Positions 1-8,115 of a stretch of DNA of 64,000 nt are shown here, one piece after another; position 1 is the first letter of the stretch; each line of letters begins with the position of its first letter. Source of the DNA: Nocardia paucivorans NBRC 100373. Lineage in GTDB: Bacteria > Actinomycetota > Actinomycetes > Mycobacteriales > Mycobacteriaceae. Location: the NCBI RefSeq assembly GCF_000308675.1, contig NZ_BAGE01000046.1, forward strand, positions 271,017 through 335,016, written 5' to 3'. The position numbers and the translations under genes were made by a program. The notes under the pieces were generated by a model. That model was not told where the DNA came from. It searched no databases and was given only the letters and a program-made list of their open reading frames with translations.

Positions 1-94
1 GCTTGCCGAGCAGCCGCTCCCGTTCGGGGCTGCCCGGCGCGTAGCTGTGCACCGGCTCGTTGCCGGGGGTGGGGACAACTGTGACAGCGTCCAT
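1..94 (-). CDS. pruA: L-glutamate gamma-semialdehyde (1-pyrroline-5-carboxylate) dehydrogenase, N-terminus only
   Basis: Only the first 31 codons are inside the window; the gene runs off the left edge. From ATG 94..92 the protein begins MDAVTVVPTPGNEPVHSYAP, followed by GSPERERLL. This is the typical start of actinobacterial P5C dehydrogenases, which oxidise glutamate semialdehyde to glutamate in proline catabolism. A GAGG lies just before the ATG. It lies 78 bp downstream of dapC on the same strand, in the same relative order as rocA/pruA after the Rv1177-Rv1178 pair in M. tuberculosis. The call rests on a short N-terminus plus synteny. Confidence 0.7.
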   Translation of the reverse strand, partial: MDAVTVVPTPGNEPVHSYAPGSPERERLLGK

Positions 95-172
95 ACCTCA
101 GGCTAGCCCTGCCACCGGCCCTCGTGTGGGCGCACCACACCCCTATCGACGGGTCGTTACCCGCCCGAAAAC

Positions 173-1294
173 TCAGCTTGCCCGCAACCGCTCGGCAGCC
201 GCGGCCACCCGCTCATCGGTAGCCGTGAGCGCAATACGAACGTGTTCGGCGCCGGTGGGACCGTAGAAATCGCCAGGTGCCGCGAGAATACCGCGGTCGG
301 CCAGCCAATCCAGGGTATCCCGGCCGGGCTCGCCCCGGGTGGACCACAGATACAGGCCCGCCTCGGAGTGGTCGATCCGGAAGCCCGCGGCGATCAGCGC
401 AGAGCGCAGAATTTCCCGACGGGCCCGGTAACGCTCCCGCTGGGCGGATTCGTGGGCATCGTCACCGAGCGCGGCGGTCATGGCCGCCTGAACCGGGAAC
501 GGCAGCATCATCCCGGAATGTTTGCGCACCTCGAGCAGCTCGGCGACCAACGCCGGATCACCGGTGACGAACCCGGCCCGATAACCGGCCAAATTCGACG
601 TCTTCGACAGCGAATGCACCACCAGCAAACCGGTGTGATCCCCCTCGCACACCCGTGGATCCAGCAGCGATACCGACTCTCCCTCCCAGACGAGCCCCAG
701 ATAGCACTCATCGGAGGCCACGATCGCGCCGCGTTCCCGAGCGAAGGCAACCACCTTGCGCAGATGCTCGACACCGAGCACCCGCCCGGTCGGATTCGAC
801 GGCGAGTTCACGAAGATGAGCGCCGGGGTGCGCGGCCCCAACCGAGTGAGGCCGTCGGCCCGGACCACCTCCGCTCCCGCCAACAGCGCCCCCACCTCAT
901 AGGTCGGGTAGGCGACCTCCGGTATCACCACCAGATCGCCCGAACCGAGCCCGAGCAACCGCGGCAACCCCGCGATCAACTCCTTGGTGCCGATAACCGG
1001 CAATACCGCCGCCGGATCCACGCCGACGATCCCATACCGCCGGGCCAATGCGGCGACGGCCGCCGCCCGCAACTCGGGAGTGCCGTGCGTGGTCGGATAG
1101 CCCGGCACCTCCGCCACCGAGGCCAACGCCGCGCGGATCAATGGATCCACCGGATCGACGGGAGTACCGACCGACAGATCGACGATACCGCCGGGATGCG
1201 CGGCCGCCTTGGCCTTCACCTCGGCGATGGTGTCCCACGGAAAATCGGGCAGCAGCGCACTGACCCGTCGACGCGGCGAAACCTCGGTATTCAT
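173..1294 (-). CDS. dapC: Succinyldiaminopimelate transaminase (actinobacterial DapC type)
   Basis: A 373-residue PLP aminotransferase of fold type I, predicted to make N-succinyl-L,L-2,6-diaminopimelate in the lysine/peptidoglycan pathway (cytoplasmic). Visible family marks are NSPSNPTG around residue 165, the SDECY motif near 195, and the PLP-binding lysine in SLSKTSNLAGYR near 230. Length fits the actinobacterial DapC family (TIGR03539), whose members usually sit directly behind fdxA, as here with a 12-bp gap. M. tuberculosis has another DapC elsewhere (Rv0858c), so the exact substrate is inferred from family and context. Confidence 0.87.
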   Translation of the reverse strand: MNTEVSPRRRVSALLPDFPWDTIAEVKAKAAAHPGGIVDLSVGTPVDPVDPLIRAALASVAEVPGYPTTHGTPELRAAAVAALARRYGIVGVDPAAVLPVIGTKELIAGLPRLLGLGSGDLVVIPEVAYPTYEVGALLAGAEVVRADGLTRLGPRTPALIFVNSPSNPTGRVLGVEHLRKVVAFARERGAIVASDECYLGLVWEGESVSLLDPRVCEGDHTGLLVVHSLSKTSNLAGYRAGFVTGDPALVAELLEVRKHSGMMLPFPVQAAMTAALGDDAHESAQRERYRARREILRSALIAAGFRIDHSEAGLYLWSTRGEPGRDTLDWLADRGILAAPGDFYGPTGAEHVRIALTATDERVAAAAERLRAS

Positions 1295-1306
1295 ACGATG
1301 TCGCGC

Positions 1307-1630
1307 TCAGTCCTCCGCCATGGGCGGCAGTTCCTTGATGAACGGCGGGTCGTAATCGACCTTGCCGACCTTGGTGGCACCACCCGGCGAACCCAACTCG
1401 TCGAAGAAATCGACGTTGGCGTTCACATAACCGCTCCACTGATCGGGGGTGTCGTCTTCGTAGAAGATCGCCTCCACCGGGCAGACCGGCTCACACGCAC
1501 CACAGTCGACGCATTCATCTGGATGGATGTAAAGCATGCGGCCGCCCTCGTAGATGCAGTCCACGGGGCATTCCTCGATGCACGCCTTGTCCTTCACGTC
1601 AACGCACGGTTCAGCGATGATGTACGGCAC
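1307..1630 (-). CDS. fdxA: 7Fe (3Fe-4S/4Fe-4S) ferredoxin
   Basis: A 107-residue electron carrier. The cluster ligands are visible: CVDVKDKACIEECPVDC in the first 25 residues and CVDCGACEPVCP at about 38-49, the FdxA/FdxC pattern. An in-frame ATG lies 51 bp further upstream, but I chose GTG 1630..1628 (VPYIIAEPCVD): homologues start there, and AGGAG sits about 7 nt before it, whereas the extension is Arg-rich and unlike the family. It lies between fbiC and dapC as in mycobacteria. The redox partner cannot be read from the sequence. Confidence 0.93.
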   Translation of the reverse strand: MPYIIAEPCVDVKDKACIEECPVDCIYEGGRMLYIHPDECVDCGACEPVCPVEAIFYEDDTPDQWSGYVNANVDFFDELGSPGGATKVGKVDYDPPFIKELPPMAED

Positions 1631-2025
1631 TGCCGCTCTCCTAGTCTTCCTTCTCCTGGGGGTCACTACGCCCGTGCACAAGTATCCCGGCGTCCCACAC
1701 GTTACCCTCGGTCAGCCTGGCCTAACTATCCGGCTGTGTTGTTCTACGCCGACTCCCCCGAGGCGGGGTTGCGGCCCTGGAGGTCTCGCGTTCACGCGCT
1801 CGAGACTCGTGCCTTCGGTGCATGCTCTTCGGGCGTGCAAACCCGGGACGGGCCGCAACCCTTCATAAGCCTCGTAAGGCCCGGCGCACCAAGTGTGTTA
1901 CGTGGTGCGAGCCGGTTCCGTCCGGGGTGTCGGCCCGACGGGCTCAGGGGTGGTGTTGGGCCCGGGTCTGGTTCGGACCGTTTTCGGGGTGTGGGCCGGG
2001 AACTGTCCGCGGATGGGTTGGGCAC
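1631..2025. other. Intergenic region between fbiC and fdxA
   Basis: About 395 bp. Apart from the fdxA ribosome-binding site and the possible iron box at 1707-1725, I see no gene, RNA or strong terminator. A weak GTCTCG/CGAGAC inverted repeat lies around 1783-1806, with no T-tract. Confidence 0.5.
1707..1725. promoter_or_regulatory. Possible IdeR/DtxR-like iron box upstream of fdxA
   Basis: CTCGGTCAGCCTGGCCTAA matches the IdeR consensus TTAGGTTAGSCTAACCTAA at 14 of 19 positions. It lies 77 nt upstream of the fdxA GTG, and on the minus strand a TANNNT (TAACGT) follows it closely, so a bound regulator could block transcription. It is weaker than the box at 10148-10166 and may be chance. Confidence 0.3.
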
Positions 2026-4611
2026 TCATCCCAGGGACAGTTCCAGGCCGGAGACCGGGCCGCGGTGGCGCGGGGTGCCGTAGGTGGTGGTGCGTTCGCG
2101 GATGGGGCGGCCTATTCCTGCGGCGATCTCGGCGAGTTCGGCGACGGTTTTGGCCGAACCGTGCTGGGAGCCCGCCATGCGGGAGATGGTTTCCTCCATG
2201 AGGGTGCCGCCGAGATCGTTGGCGCCGCTGCGCAGCATGACCTGGGTGCCCACCGTGCCGAGCTTCACCCAGCTGGTCTGGATGTTATCGATGCGGCCGT
2301 GCAACATGATGCGGGCCAAGGCGTGCGCGGCGCGGTTGTCCCGGTTGGTGGGGCCCGGACGGGAAGCGCCCGCCAGGTACAGGGGGGCACTCTGATGCAC
2401 GAACGGTAGCAGCACGAATTCGGTGAAACCGCCGGTCTCGTCCTGGATATCGCGCAGGATGCGCAGGTGGCCCACCCAGTGGCTCGGATTGTCGACGTGG
2501 CCGTACATCATGGTGGAACTGGAGCGCACCCCCACCCGGTGCGCGGTGGTGATCACATCGATCCAGGCCGAGGTGGGCAGTTTGCCTTTGGTGAGCACCC
2601 AACGCACCTCGTCGTCGAGGATTTCCGCGGCGGTGCCGGGGATGGTGTCGAGACCGGCCTCGCGCAATGCCACCAGCCAGTCGTGCACGCTTTCCCCGCC
2701 GCGGGAGGCGCCGTTGACGATCTCCATCGGACTGAAGGCGTGCACATGCATGGAAGGCACCCGGGTCTTGACCGCGCGCACCAGATCCGCGTAACCGGTG
2801 ACCGGCAGGTCGGGGTCGATACCGCCCTGCATGCACACCTCGGTCGCGCCTTCCACATACGCCTCCCAGGCGCGGTCGGCGACCTCCTCGGCGCTCAGGG
2901 TGAAGGCATCGGCGTCGCCTTTGCGCTGGGCGAACGCGCAGAACCGGCAACCGGTGTAGCAGATATTGGTGAAGTTGATATTGCGGTTGACCACGTAGGT
3001 CACATCGTCACCGCACACATCGCGACGTAAGCGGTCGGCCAGGTCGGCGACCGCGTCCAGGTCGGGGCCGTCGGCGGTGGCCAGGGCCAGATACTGGGCA
3101 TCGGTGAGACCGGCCGGATCTCGTTCCGCGGCGCGCAAGGCGTCCAGCACATCGGCGTCCAGGCGTTGCGGCGCCGAGGCCAGATCGCGGACCTGTTCAC
3201 GCACGGTTTCCCAGTCGCCGAAGGCGCTGTTGATATCGCTGCGGGTATCGGTGTTGCGGCCGTCGGTGTCGATGGCGGTGTTCAGGTCCACCCGGCCCAC
3301 CGACTCCCAGGCTTCGTCGGGCTCCTGCCACGGCAGACCCGTGGGGATGACATCGGTTCGGGCCAAACCGGTTTCCGGGTCGGTGAGGGCGGCAACGTGC
3401 GCGCCGATCCGCGGATCGGTCCACGGCTGGCCTGCGCGAACGTATTTCGGATGCGCGGAAGTGCGCTCCACCAGTTCGAATCCGGCGGAGGCGGTGATCT
3501 CGGCGAGGGTGTCCAGATCGGGCCAGGGGCGTTCCGGGTTGACATGGTCGGGCGTCACCGGCGAAACCCCACCCCAGTCGTCGATCCCGGCAGCGAGCAG
3601 GGCGCGACATTCCTGTTCGGACACCAGATTCGGCGGCGCCTGCACCGGCACGTTCGGGCCGAGCAGCAGACGGGTCACCGCGATGGTGGCCAGGAACTCC
3701 TGCAGATCGGCGTCGGGCACGTTCCGCATGGCGGTATCACCCTTGGCACGGAAGTTCTGCACGATGACTTCCTGCACATGGCCGAAAGCCTTGTGCTGTT
3801 TGCGGATGGCCATTATGGTCTCCGCACGTTCGGCCATGGTCTCACCGATGCCCACCAGGATTCCGGTGGTGAAGGGCACCGACAATCGACCGGCATCGGT
3901 GAGGGTGCGCAGCCGCACCGCCGGGTCCTTGTCCGGACTGCCGTAATGGCAGTTGCCCTTCTCGGTGAACAGTCGGTTGGCGGTGGTCTCCAGCATCATC
4001 CCCATCGACTGGGCGACCGGCTTGAGGCGGGAGATCTCCTCCCACGACATGACCCCCGGATTCAGATGCGGCAGGAGGCCGGTCTCCTCCAACACCAGAA
4101 TGGACACCGCGCGCAAATAGTCCAGGGTGGAGTCGTAACCGCGTTCGTCGAGCCACTGGGCCGCCTCCGGCCAGCGTGCCTCCGGCCGGTCACCGAGCGT
4201 GAACAGGGCCTCCTTACAGCCCAGTTCGGCGCCGCGCCGGGCGATATCGAGCACTTCGTCCGGTTCCAGGAACATGCCCCGACCCTGCGCGCGCAATTTG
4301 CCCGGCACAGTGACGAAAGTGCAGTAGTGACAGGTGTCCCGACACAGATGGGTGAGCGGGATGAAGACATTGCGCGAATAGGTGATGGTGCCGCTGCGAC
4401 CGGCGGAGGCGAGCCCGGCGTCGCGTACCCGGGCGGCACTGCGGCACAGATCGGCCAGGTCATCGTCGCGGGCGTGCAGAAGCACAGTGGCCTCGTCGAC
4501 ATTGAGCGTCACCCCATCCCGCGCACGCCGTAGCGCCCGGCGCATGGCCGACGGAGTAGGCGGTGGGGTTGGAACGGCCGGCTTCGGTAGGTCGATCACG
4601 TCCTCGATCAT
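2026..4611 (-). CDS. fbiC: FO synthase, fused CofG/CofH radical SAM enzyme
   Basis: An 861-residue bifunctional enzyme that makes the deazaflavin FO, the chromophore of coenzyme F420, from tyrosine and a ribityl-pyrimidine. Both radical-SAM halves show their CX3CX2C cluster motif: CRDTCHYC near residues 90-97 (CofG half) and CYTGCRFC near 552-560 (CofH half). The fused form and length are the actinobacterial norm. It fits the F420-type PPOX protein elsewhere in the window and the fbiC position in the Rv1159-Rv1187 syntenic block. The ATG at 4611 gives the usual start. Confidence 0.96.
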   Translation of the reverse strand: MIEDVIDLPKPAVPTPPPTPSAMRRALRRARDGVTLNVDEATVLLHARDDDLADLCRSAARVRDAGLASAGRSGTITYSRNVFIPLTHLCRDTCHYCTFVTVPGKLRAQGRGMFLEPDEVLDIARRGAELGCKEALFTLGDRPEARWPEAAQWLDERGYDSTLDYLRAVSILVLEETGLLPHLNPGVMSWEEISRLKPVAQSMGMMLETTANRLFTEKGNCHYGSPDKDPAVRLRTLTDAGRLSVPFTTGILVGIGETMAERAETIMAIRKQHKAFGHVQEVIVQNFRAKGDTAMRNVPDADLQEFLATIAVTRLLLGPNVPVQAPPNLVSEQECRALLAAGIDDWGGVSPVTPDHVNPERPWPDLDTLAEITASAGFELVERTSAHPKYVRAGQPWTDPRIGAHVAALTDPETGLARTDVIPTGLPWQEPDEAWESVGRVDLNTAIDTDGRNTDTRSDINSAFGDWETVREQVRDLASAPQRLDADVLDALRAAERDPAGLTDAQYLALATADGPDLDAVADLADRLRRDVCGDDVTYVVNRNINFTNICYTGCRFCAFAQRKGDADAFTLSAEEVADRAWEAYVEGATEVCMQGGIDPDLPVTGYADLVRAVKTRVPSMHVHAFSPMEIVNGASRGGESVHDWLVALREAGLDTIPGTAAEILDDEVRWVLTKGKLPTSAWIDVITTAHRVGVRSSSTMMYGHVDNPSHWVGHLRILRDIQDETGGFTEFVLLPFVHQSAPLYLAGASRPGPTNRDNRAAHALARIMLHGRIDNIQTSWVKLGTVGTQVMLRSGANDLGGTLMEETISRMAGSQHGSAKTVAELAEIAAGIGRPIRERTTTYGTPRHRGPVSGLELSLG

Positions 4612-4781
4612 GCGTCACACATCCGCAACTGTCTTCCTCTGGGTCCGATGGCGCCACCCTGCGGCAGCGCGGGTCGAGGCGCGCGATACCGGGTCCTTCC
4701 TCCGGGGCGAGCCTCGACCGGGCTCGTGAGCCATGACAACCTCGTTCCCCGGCGGACTATTCCGCCCTGGTCGACAGGTTG

Positions 4782-5333
4782 TTATCGCGGGCCGGCGGCG
4801 GACCTGGCCCGGTTGGCCGCCACATACAGGTAGATCAAGGGCGGCAGCACCCCGCAGAGGAACAGCAGCAGGGTGGGCAGATCACTGCCCAGCGGTACAT
4901 CACCGCCCGGACCACCACCGGCGGCGATCAGGAAACACAGCAACCAGACCGCCATCGGCAAGAACATGACCGCCGGGCGCGGTGAGACCACACTCGCGCC
5001 GTGTACCAGGGCAATATTCACCGCGCCGGCGCACAGCGCGGCAATCGGGAACGCCATACCACCCATGTAGAGAGGCAGATACAGGACCTCGAGCACGAGG
5101 GTGACCGCGGCATCCACCATGAGCACGGCGACGACGAGCAACCCCAGTGCGGCGGCCGTCGAGGACCACCGCCGAGGGCGGGCGGGTGCCGGATCGTCCA
5201 CGACGGCGGTCACGCGAGTGTCCGGGCCGACAGCGGCGAGCGCCGAGGCCCGCTCACGGGAATCGTGCGGACGGTATGCCGTGGGGCGCGCTGGAGATCC
5301 CGGGTGTCCATGCGCCGAGTCTAAGCGGCTCAC
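4782..5333 (-). CDS. Small integral membrane protein (Rv1171-like position)
   Basis: 183 residues. The N-terminal ~55 residues are polar and Arg/Pro-rich, followed by about four hydrophobic helices: ALGLLVVAVLMVDAAVTLVL (about 62-81), one around 88-105, one around 118-138 and a C-terminal one ending LIYLYVAANRA. I recognise no enzymatic motif. Its place between mshB and fbiC is that of the conserved membrane protein Rv1171 in M. tuberculosis, so it is probably the orthologue, function unknown. The start is uncertain because the N-terminal stretch is low-complexity. Confidence 0.7.
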   Translation of the reverse strand: MSRLDSAHGHPGSPARPTAYRPHDSRERASALAAVGPDTRVTAVVDDPAPARPRRWSSTAAALGLLVVAVLMVDAAVTLVLEVLYLPLYMGGMAFPIAALCAGAVNIALVHGASVVSPRPAVMFLPMAVWLLCFLIAAGGGPGGDVPLGSDLPTLLLFLCGVLPPLIYLYVAANRARSAAGPR

Positions 5334-5406
5334 CCACCCCGGCTCGGCAGCCGGTGAGATCGTCGGTGGGCCGCCGCGATGATGTCGGGTTTCGTCCGCC
5401 CGCGAA

Positions 5407-6297
5407 CTACTCCGGTGCGGCGAAGAGATCGTGCTCGCGGCCGTCCGCCCCGCGGGGCCCGAGGCGGCCGCGGACCAGGACGTAGTGTTCCTCGGGCAGC
5501 ACGGGTTGGGCGATCCGGTTGGACAGCGCGAATTCGCGACCCGACGGCGCCACTGTCACCTGGGTGGCGTGCGCGCGCAAGGCGGCGCGTTTGGCGGCGA
5601 GCACGTCGGAGATGTCCACCGTGGTGGTCACGGACACACTGGGCACGCAGGCCAGCTCCCCTTCGGCCGGTAACCGCCATCCCGGGGGCAGGGCGCCCGG
5701 GAGCCCGTCGACGGTGCGGCGGGCCAGGGCCTGGGTGTGTAGCCGCAGCATGTCCTCGTCGGTGACCGTCCAATAGAACTTGGGGGTGTCCCATCCGCGG
5801 TCGGCGGCCGCGGCCACGGCGGCCGTGGTGACCTCATGGGCCCGAATGTGGTCGGGGTGCCCGTAGCCGCCCTTGGGGTCGTACCCCACCACCACTCGGG
5901 GCCGTAGCTCCAACAGCACCTCCGTCAGCGCCTCCACCGCCGCTGCGCCGGAGCGGACGAAGGCCCGGGGATGGTCGGCCGAGGGGGTTCCCGCCATACC
6001 GGAGTCGCGCCACCGGCCGGCTCCGCCGAGGAAACGCGGTCTCTCGACACCAAGTTCGGCCAGCGCCCGGGTCAATTCGAGCACGCGATAGCCGCCGAGC
6101 TGGTCGGCGCGGTCGGCGGTCAACTCGGCCCATTCCTCCCCGATGACCTCGCCCTCCTCGCCGAGGGTGCAGGTCACCACGGTCACGGGAACACCGCGTC
6201 GCCGATACAGCGCGATGGTGCCGCCGGTGGTGATGGACTCGTCGTCGGGGTGGGCGTGTACCAGCAGCAGCCCGCCCATACCGTTCGGCGCGCTCAC
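5407..6297 (-). CDS. mshB: N-acetyl-1-D-myo-inositol-2-amino-2-deoxy-alpha-D-glucopyranoside deacetylase (mycothiol synthesis)
   Basis: A 296-residue zinc deacetylase of the LmbE/PIG-L family, removing the acetyl group from GlcNAc-inositol in mycothiol synthesis. The zinc-site motifs AHPDDE (about residue 14) and GHPDH (about 145) are present, with family stretches CTLGEEGEVIGEEWAELTAD and GGAGRWRDSGMAGT. An in-frame ATG lies at 6312, but I chose GTG 6297..6295: it overlaps the lpqW stop in a 4-bp GTGA, typical of translational coupling. The pair lpqW-mshB is therefore probably one operon. Confidence 0.94.
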   Translation of the reverse strand: MSAPNGMGGLLLVHAHPDDESITTGGTIALYRRRGVPVTVVTCTLGEEGEVIGEEWAELTADRADQLGGYRVLELTRALAELGVERPRFLGGAGRWRDSGMAGTPSADHPRAFVRSGAAAVEALTEVLLELRPRVVVGYDPKGGYGHPDHIRAHEVTTAAVAAAADRGWDTPKFYWTVTDEDMLRLHTQALARRTVDGLPGALPPGWRLPAEGELACVPSVSVTTTVDISDVLAAKRAALRAHATQVTVAPSGREFALSNRIAQPVLPEEHYVLVRGRLGPRGADGREHDLFAAPE

Positions 6298-8066
6298 GGT
6301 ACCCTCCGCCACATCGCCGAATCACCGAAGATACCGGCCTGGATGGCGCCGCTCAGCGAGGCGCCGTCCACCGACGGGCCCGCCGCGGCGACCACATTGT
6401 CCTGCACGATCGGCAGCACCGCCGACATCGCCCACAGCCTGGGTTCGGTCTCGCCCAGCACCCGTCCCACGTCGATACCGCGCAGGGCCCCGTCGATCGC
6501 CGCCTGCAGGCCCGGGTCACAGACACCGGACAGATTGCTCGGCGCCCGCCCCGCGGCCTCCACGGCGACGGGCACCTCGGCATCCGGGTCCGCGGGCGGG
6601 CGCGGGGGGCAGCCGTATCGCGAGGCGAGAACGGTGGCCGCGTCCCCGCCGGTGGCCTCCCAGCCGACAATGGCGTCGACAGCGTTCTCCACCAGACTCT
6701 TGCCGTACAGCTCGTCGGCGGGCAGGGCCAGCACGGTGGCCTCGATTCCCGCACTACGCAGCTGATCGGCCGCGGTATTGGCCACCGCGAGCGCCGTTTC
6801 GTCCCCGCTCACCGCGCCGATCCGCAAGGTCAGTGCCTTTCCGTTCTTCGCCAACGACCGGGGTCGCGGCGCGGGCGAGGTCGGCGGTACCGGCGGCGGT
6901 TCCGGGGCCCGACCGAAACCGGCCTCGGCCAATAACCCGAACGCCTGTTCCGGGGTCGGCCGCGGCGGCGCCGTTGGCACATAACCGGGATCCGAGGGCG
7001 AGAGCACCTGCGCCAAGGCCGGCTCCACCCAGCCGCCGGTCTGCGCGCCGACGGTCGCCAACAGCGCCGGATCCAGCAGGGCGAGCACCGCGGTGCGGAC
7101 CCGGTGGTCGCTGAGCACCCCGGCGCGGCCGTTGAGTTCGAGCCGCAGCTGCCGTGACTGCGGCATGATCGCGGTCCGCACCGACGGGATCGCCGCCAGC
7201 TGCGCCCGGGTGGCGACACCCCCGTGGATCAACGCCATCTGCGCATCACCGGTGCGCAGCGAATGGGCCACCTGCGCGGGGGTCCCACCGCGCCGCAACA
7301 GGATCTGATCGGGACGGGCGGGGGTCCCCCAGAAGCGGTCGTTGCGTTCGAGCAGGATCTCGTCACGGCCGGGGTCGGCGGATTCGATGTGGAAATTACC
7401 GCCCGACACCGGGATCCGCTCCAGCAGCGTCCGCTGGAAACCACCGGGCGAATCCTTCATCAGATGCGAGGGCAGCAGGTTCGCGAACAACTCCCGCCAT
7501 GCCGGGTAGGGGGTGGCCATGGTGACCGTGACCGTCTTGCCCCCACCCGAGGACGTAACTCCGGTGATAAGCCGATACCCGGCCGGGTCGATGACTCCCG
7601 GCTGGGTGATCATCTGCTGCCACAGGTACCAGAAGTCCTCGGCGGCGATCGGCGCCCCATCGGACCAGTGCGCCTGATCCTGTAGTTCGTAGGTGATGGT
7701 GAACGGTTCCTGGGAGGTGACCGTCGCCGACTCGATCAGGTCGGTGTCCGGCACCCACAGCGTCCCGCCCGGCACCGCCGGATCCGGGGTGGGACGGAAC
7801 GGGCTCGGCAACACCATGGACGCGACAGCGGCGGTGGCCGGGGACTGGTTCGATCGCAGATGCGGGTTGAACCCGAGCCCGATATCGTCGATGGCCACCA
7901 CCACGGTGTTCTTGGTCGGCCGCGCCGGTTCGGTCTGCGGACTCTCGGTGCTGGCGATGGGCGGCGGCGGATTCGCGGTGCATCCGGCCGCTACCGGTAG
8001 CACAACTGTCGTCAAGACCAGTAGGGCGCGCAGCACTGCGCGCCGGTGGAGCCCCGAAATCACCAT
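6294..8066 (-). CDS. lpqW: LpqW-like lipoprotein of the family 5 solute-binding fold
   Basis: 590 residues. ATG 8066..8064 gives a clean lipoprotein signal (MVISGLHRRAVLRALLVL, then lipobox VAAGC). The rest is an oligopeptide/nickel-type (SBP_bac_5) binding protein with no ABC partner nearby. In mycobacteria LpqW sits in this position next to mshB and is reported to influence the PIM/lipoarabinomannan branch point. The identification rests on fold, lipobox and synteny, and pimE is in the same block. The stop codon overlaps the mshB start. Confidence 0.83.
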   Translation of the reverse strand: MVISGLHRRAVLRALLVLTTVVLPVAAGCTANPPPPIASTESPQTEPARPTKNTVVVAIDDIGLGFNPHLRSNQSPATAAVASMVLPSPFRPTPDPAVPGGTLWVPDTDLIESATVTSQEPFTITYELQDQAHWSDGAPIAAEDFWYLWQQMITQPGVIDPAGYRLITGVTSSGGGKTVTVTMATPYPAWRELFANLLPSHLMKDSPGGFQRTLLERIPVSGGNFHIESADPGRDEILLERNDRFWGTPARPDQILLRRGGTPAQVAHSLRTGDAQMALIHGGVATRAQLAAIPSVRTAIMPQSRQLRLELNGRAGVLSDHRVRTAVLALLDPALLATVGAQTGGWVEPALAQVLSPSDPGYVPTAPPRPTPEQAFGLLAEAGFGRAPEPPPVPPTSPAPRPRSLAKNGKALTLRIGAVSGDETALAVANTAADQLRSAGIEATVLALPADELYGKSLVENAVDAIVGWEATGGDAATVLASRYGCPPRPPADPDAEVPVAVEAAGRAPSNLSGVCDPGLQAAIDGALRGIDVGRVLGETEPRLWAMSAVLPIVQDNVVAAAGPSVDGASLSGAIQAGIFGDSAMWRRVP

Positions 8067-8115
8067 CGGCACATTACCCTGCCTCGTCCCACCCGATCGG
8101 GCGACGAAGGCGGCC

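Noticed and set aside
242..2083. Plus-strand open frame of about 600 codons opposite dapC and fdxA
   Set aside because: It is antisense to two well-identified genes, crosses an intergenic region, and its translation is Arg/Gly/His-rich low-complexity without any family likeness, as is common in high-GC DNA.
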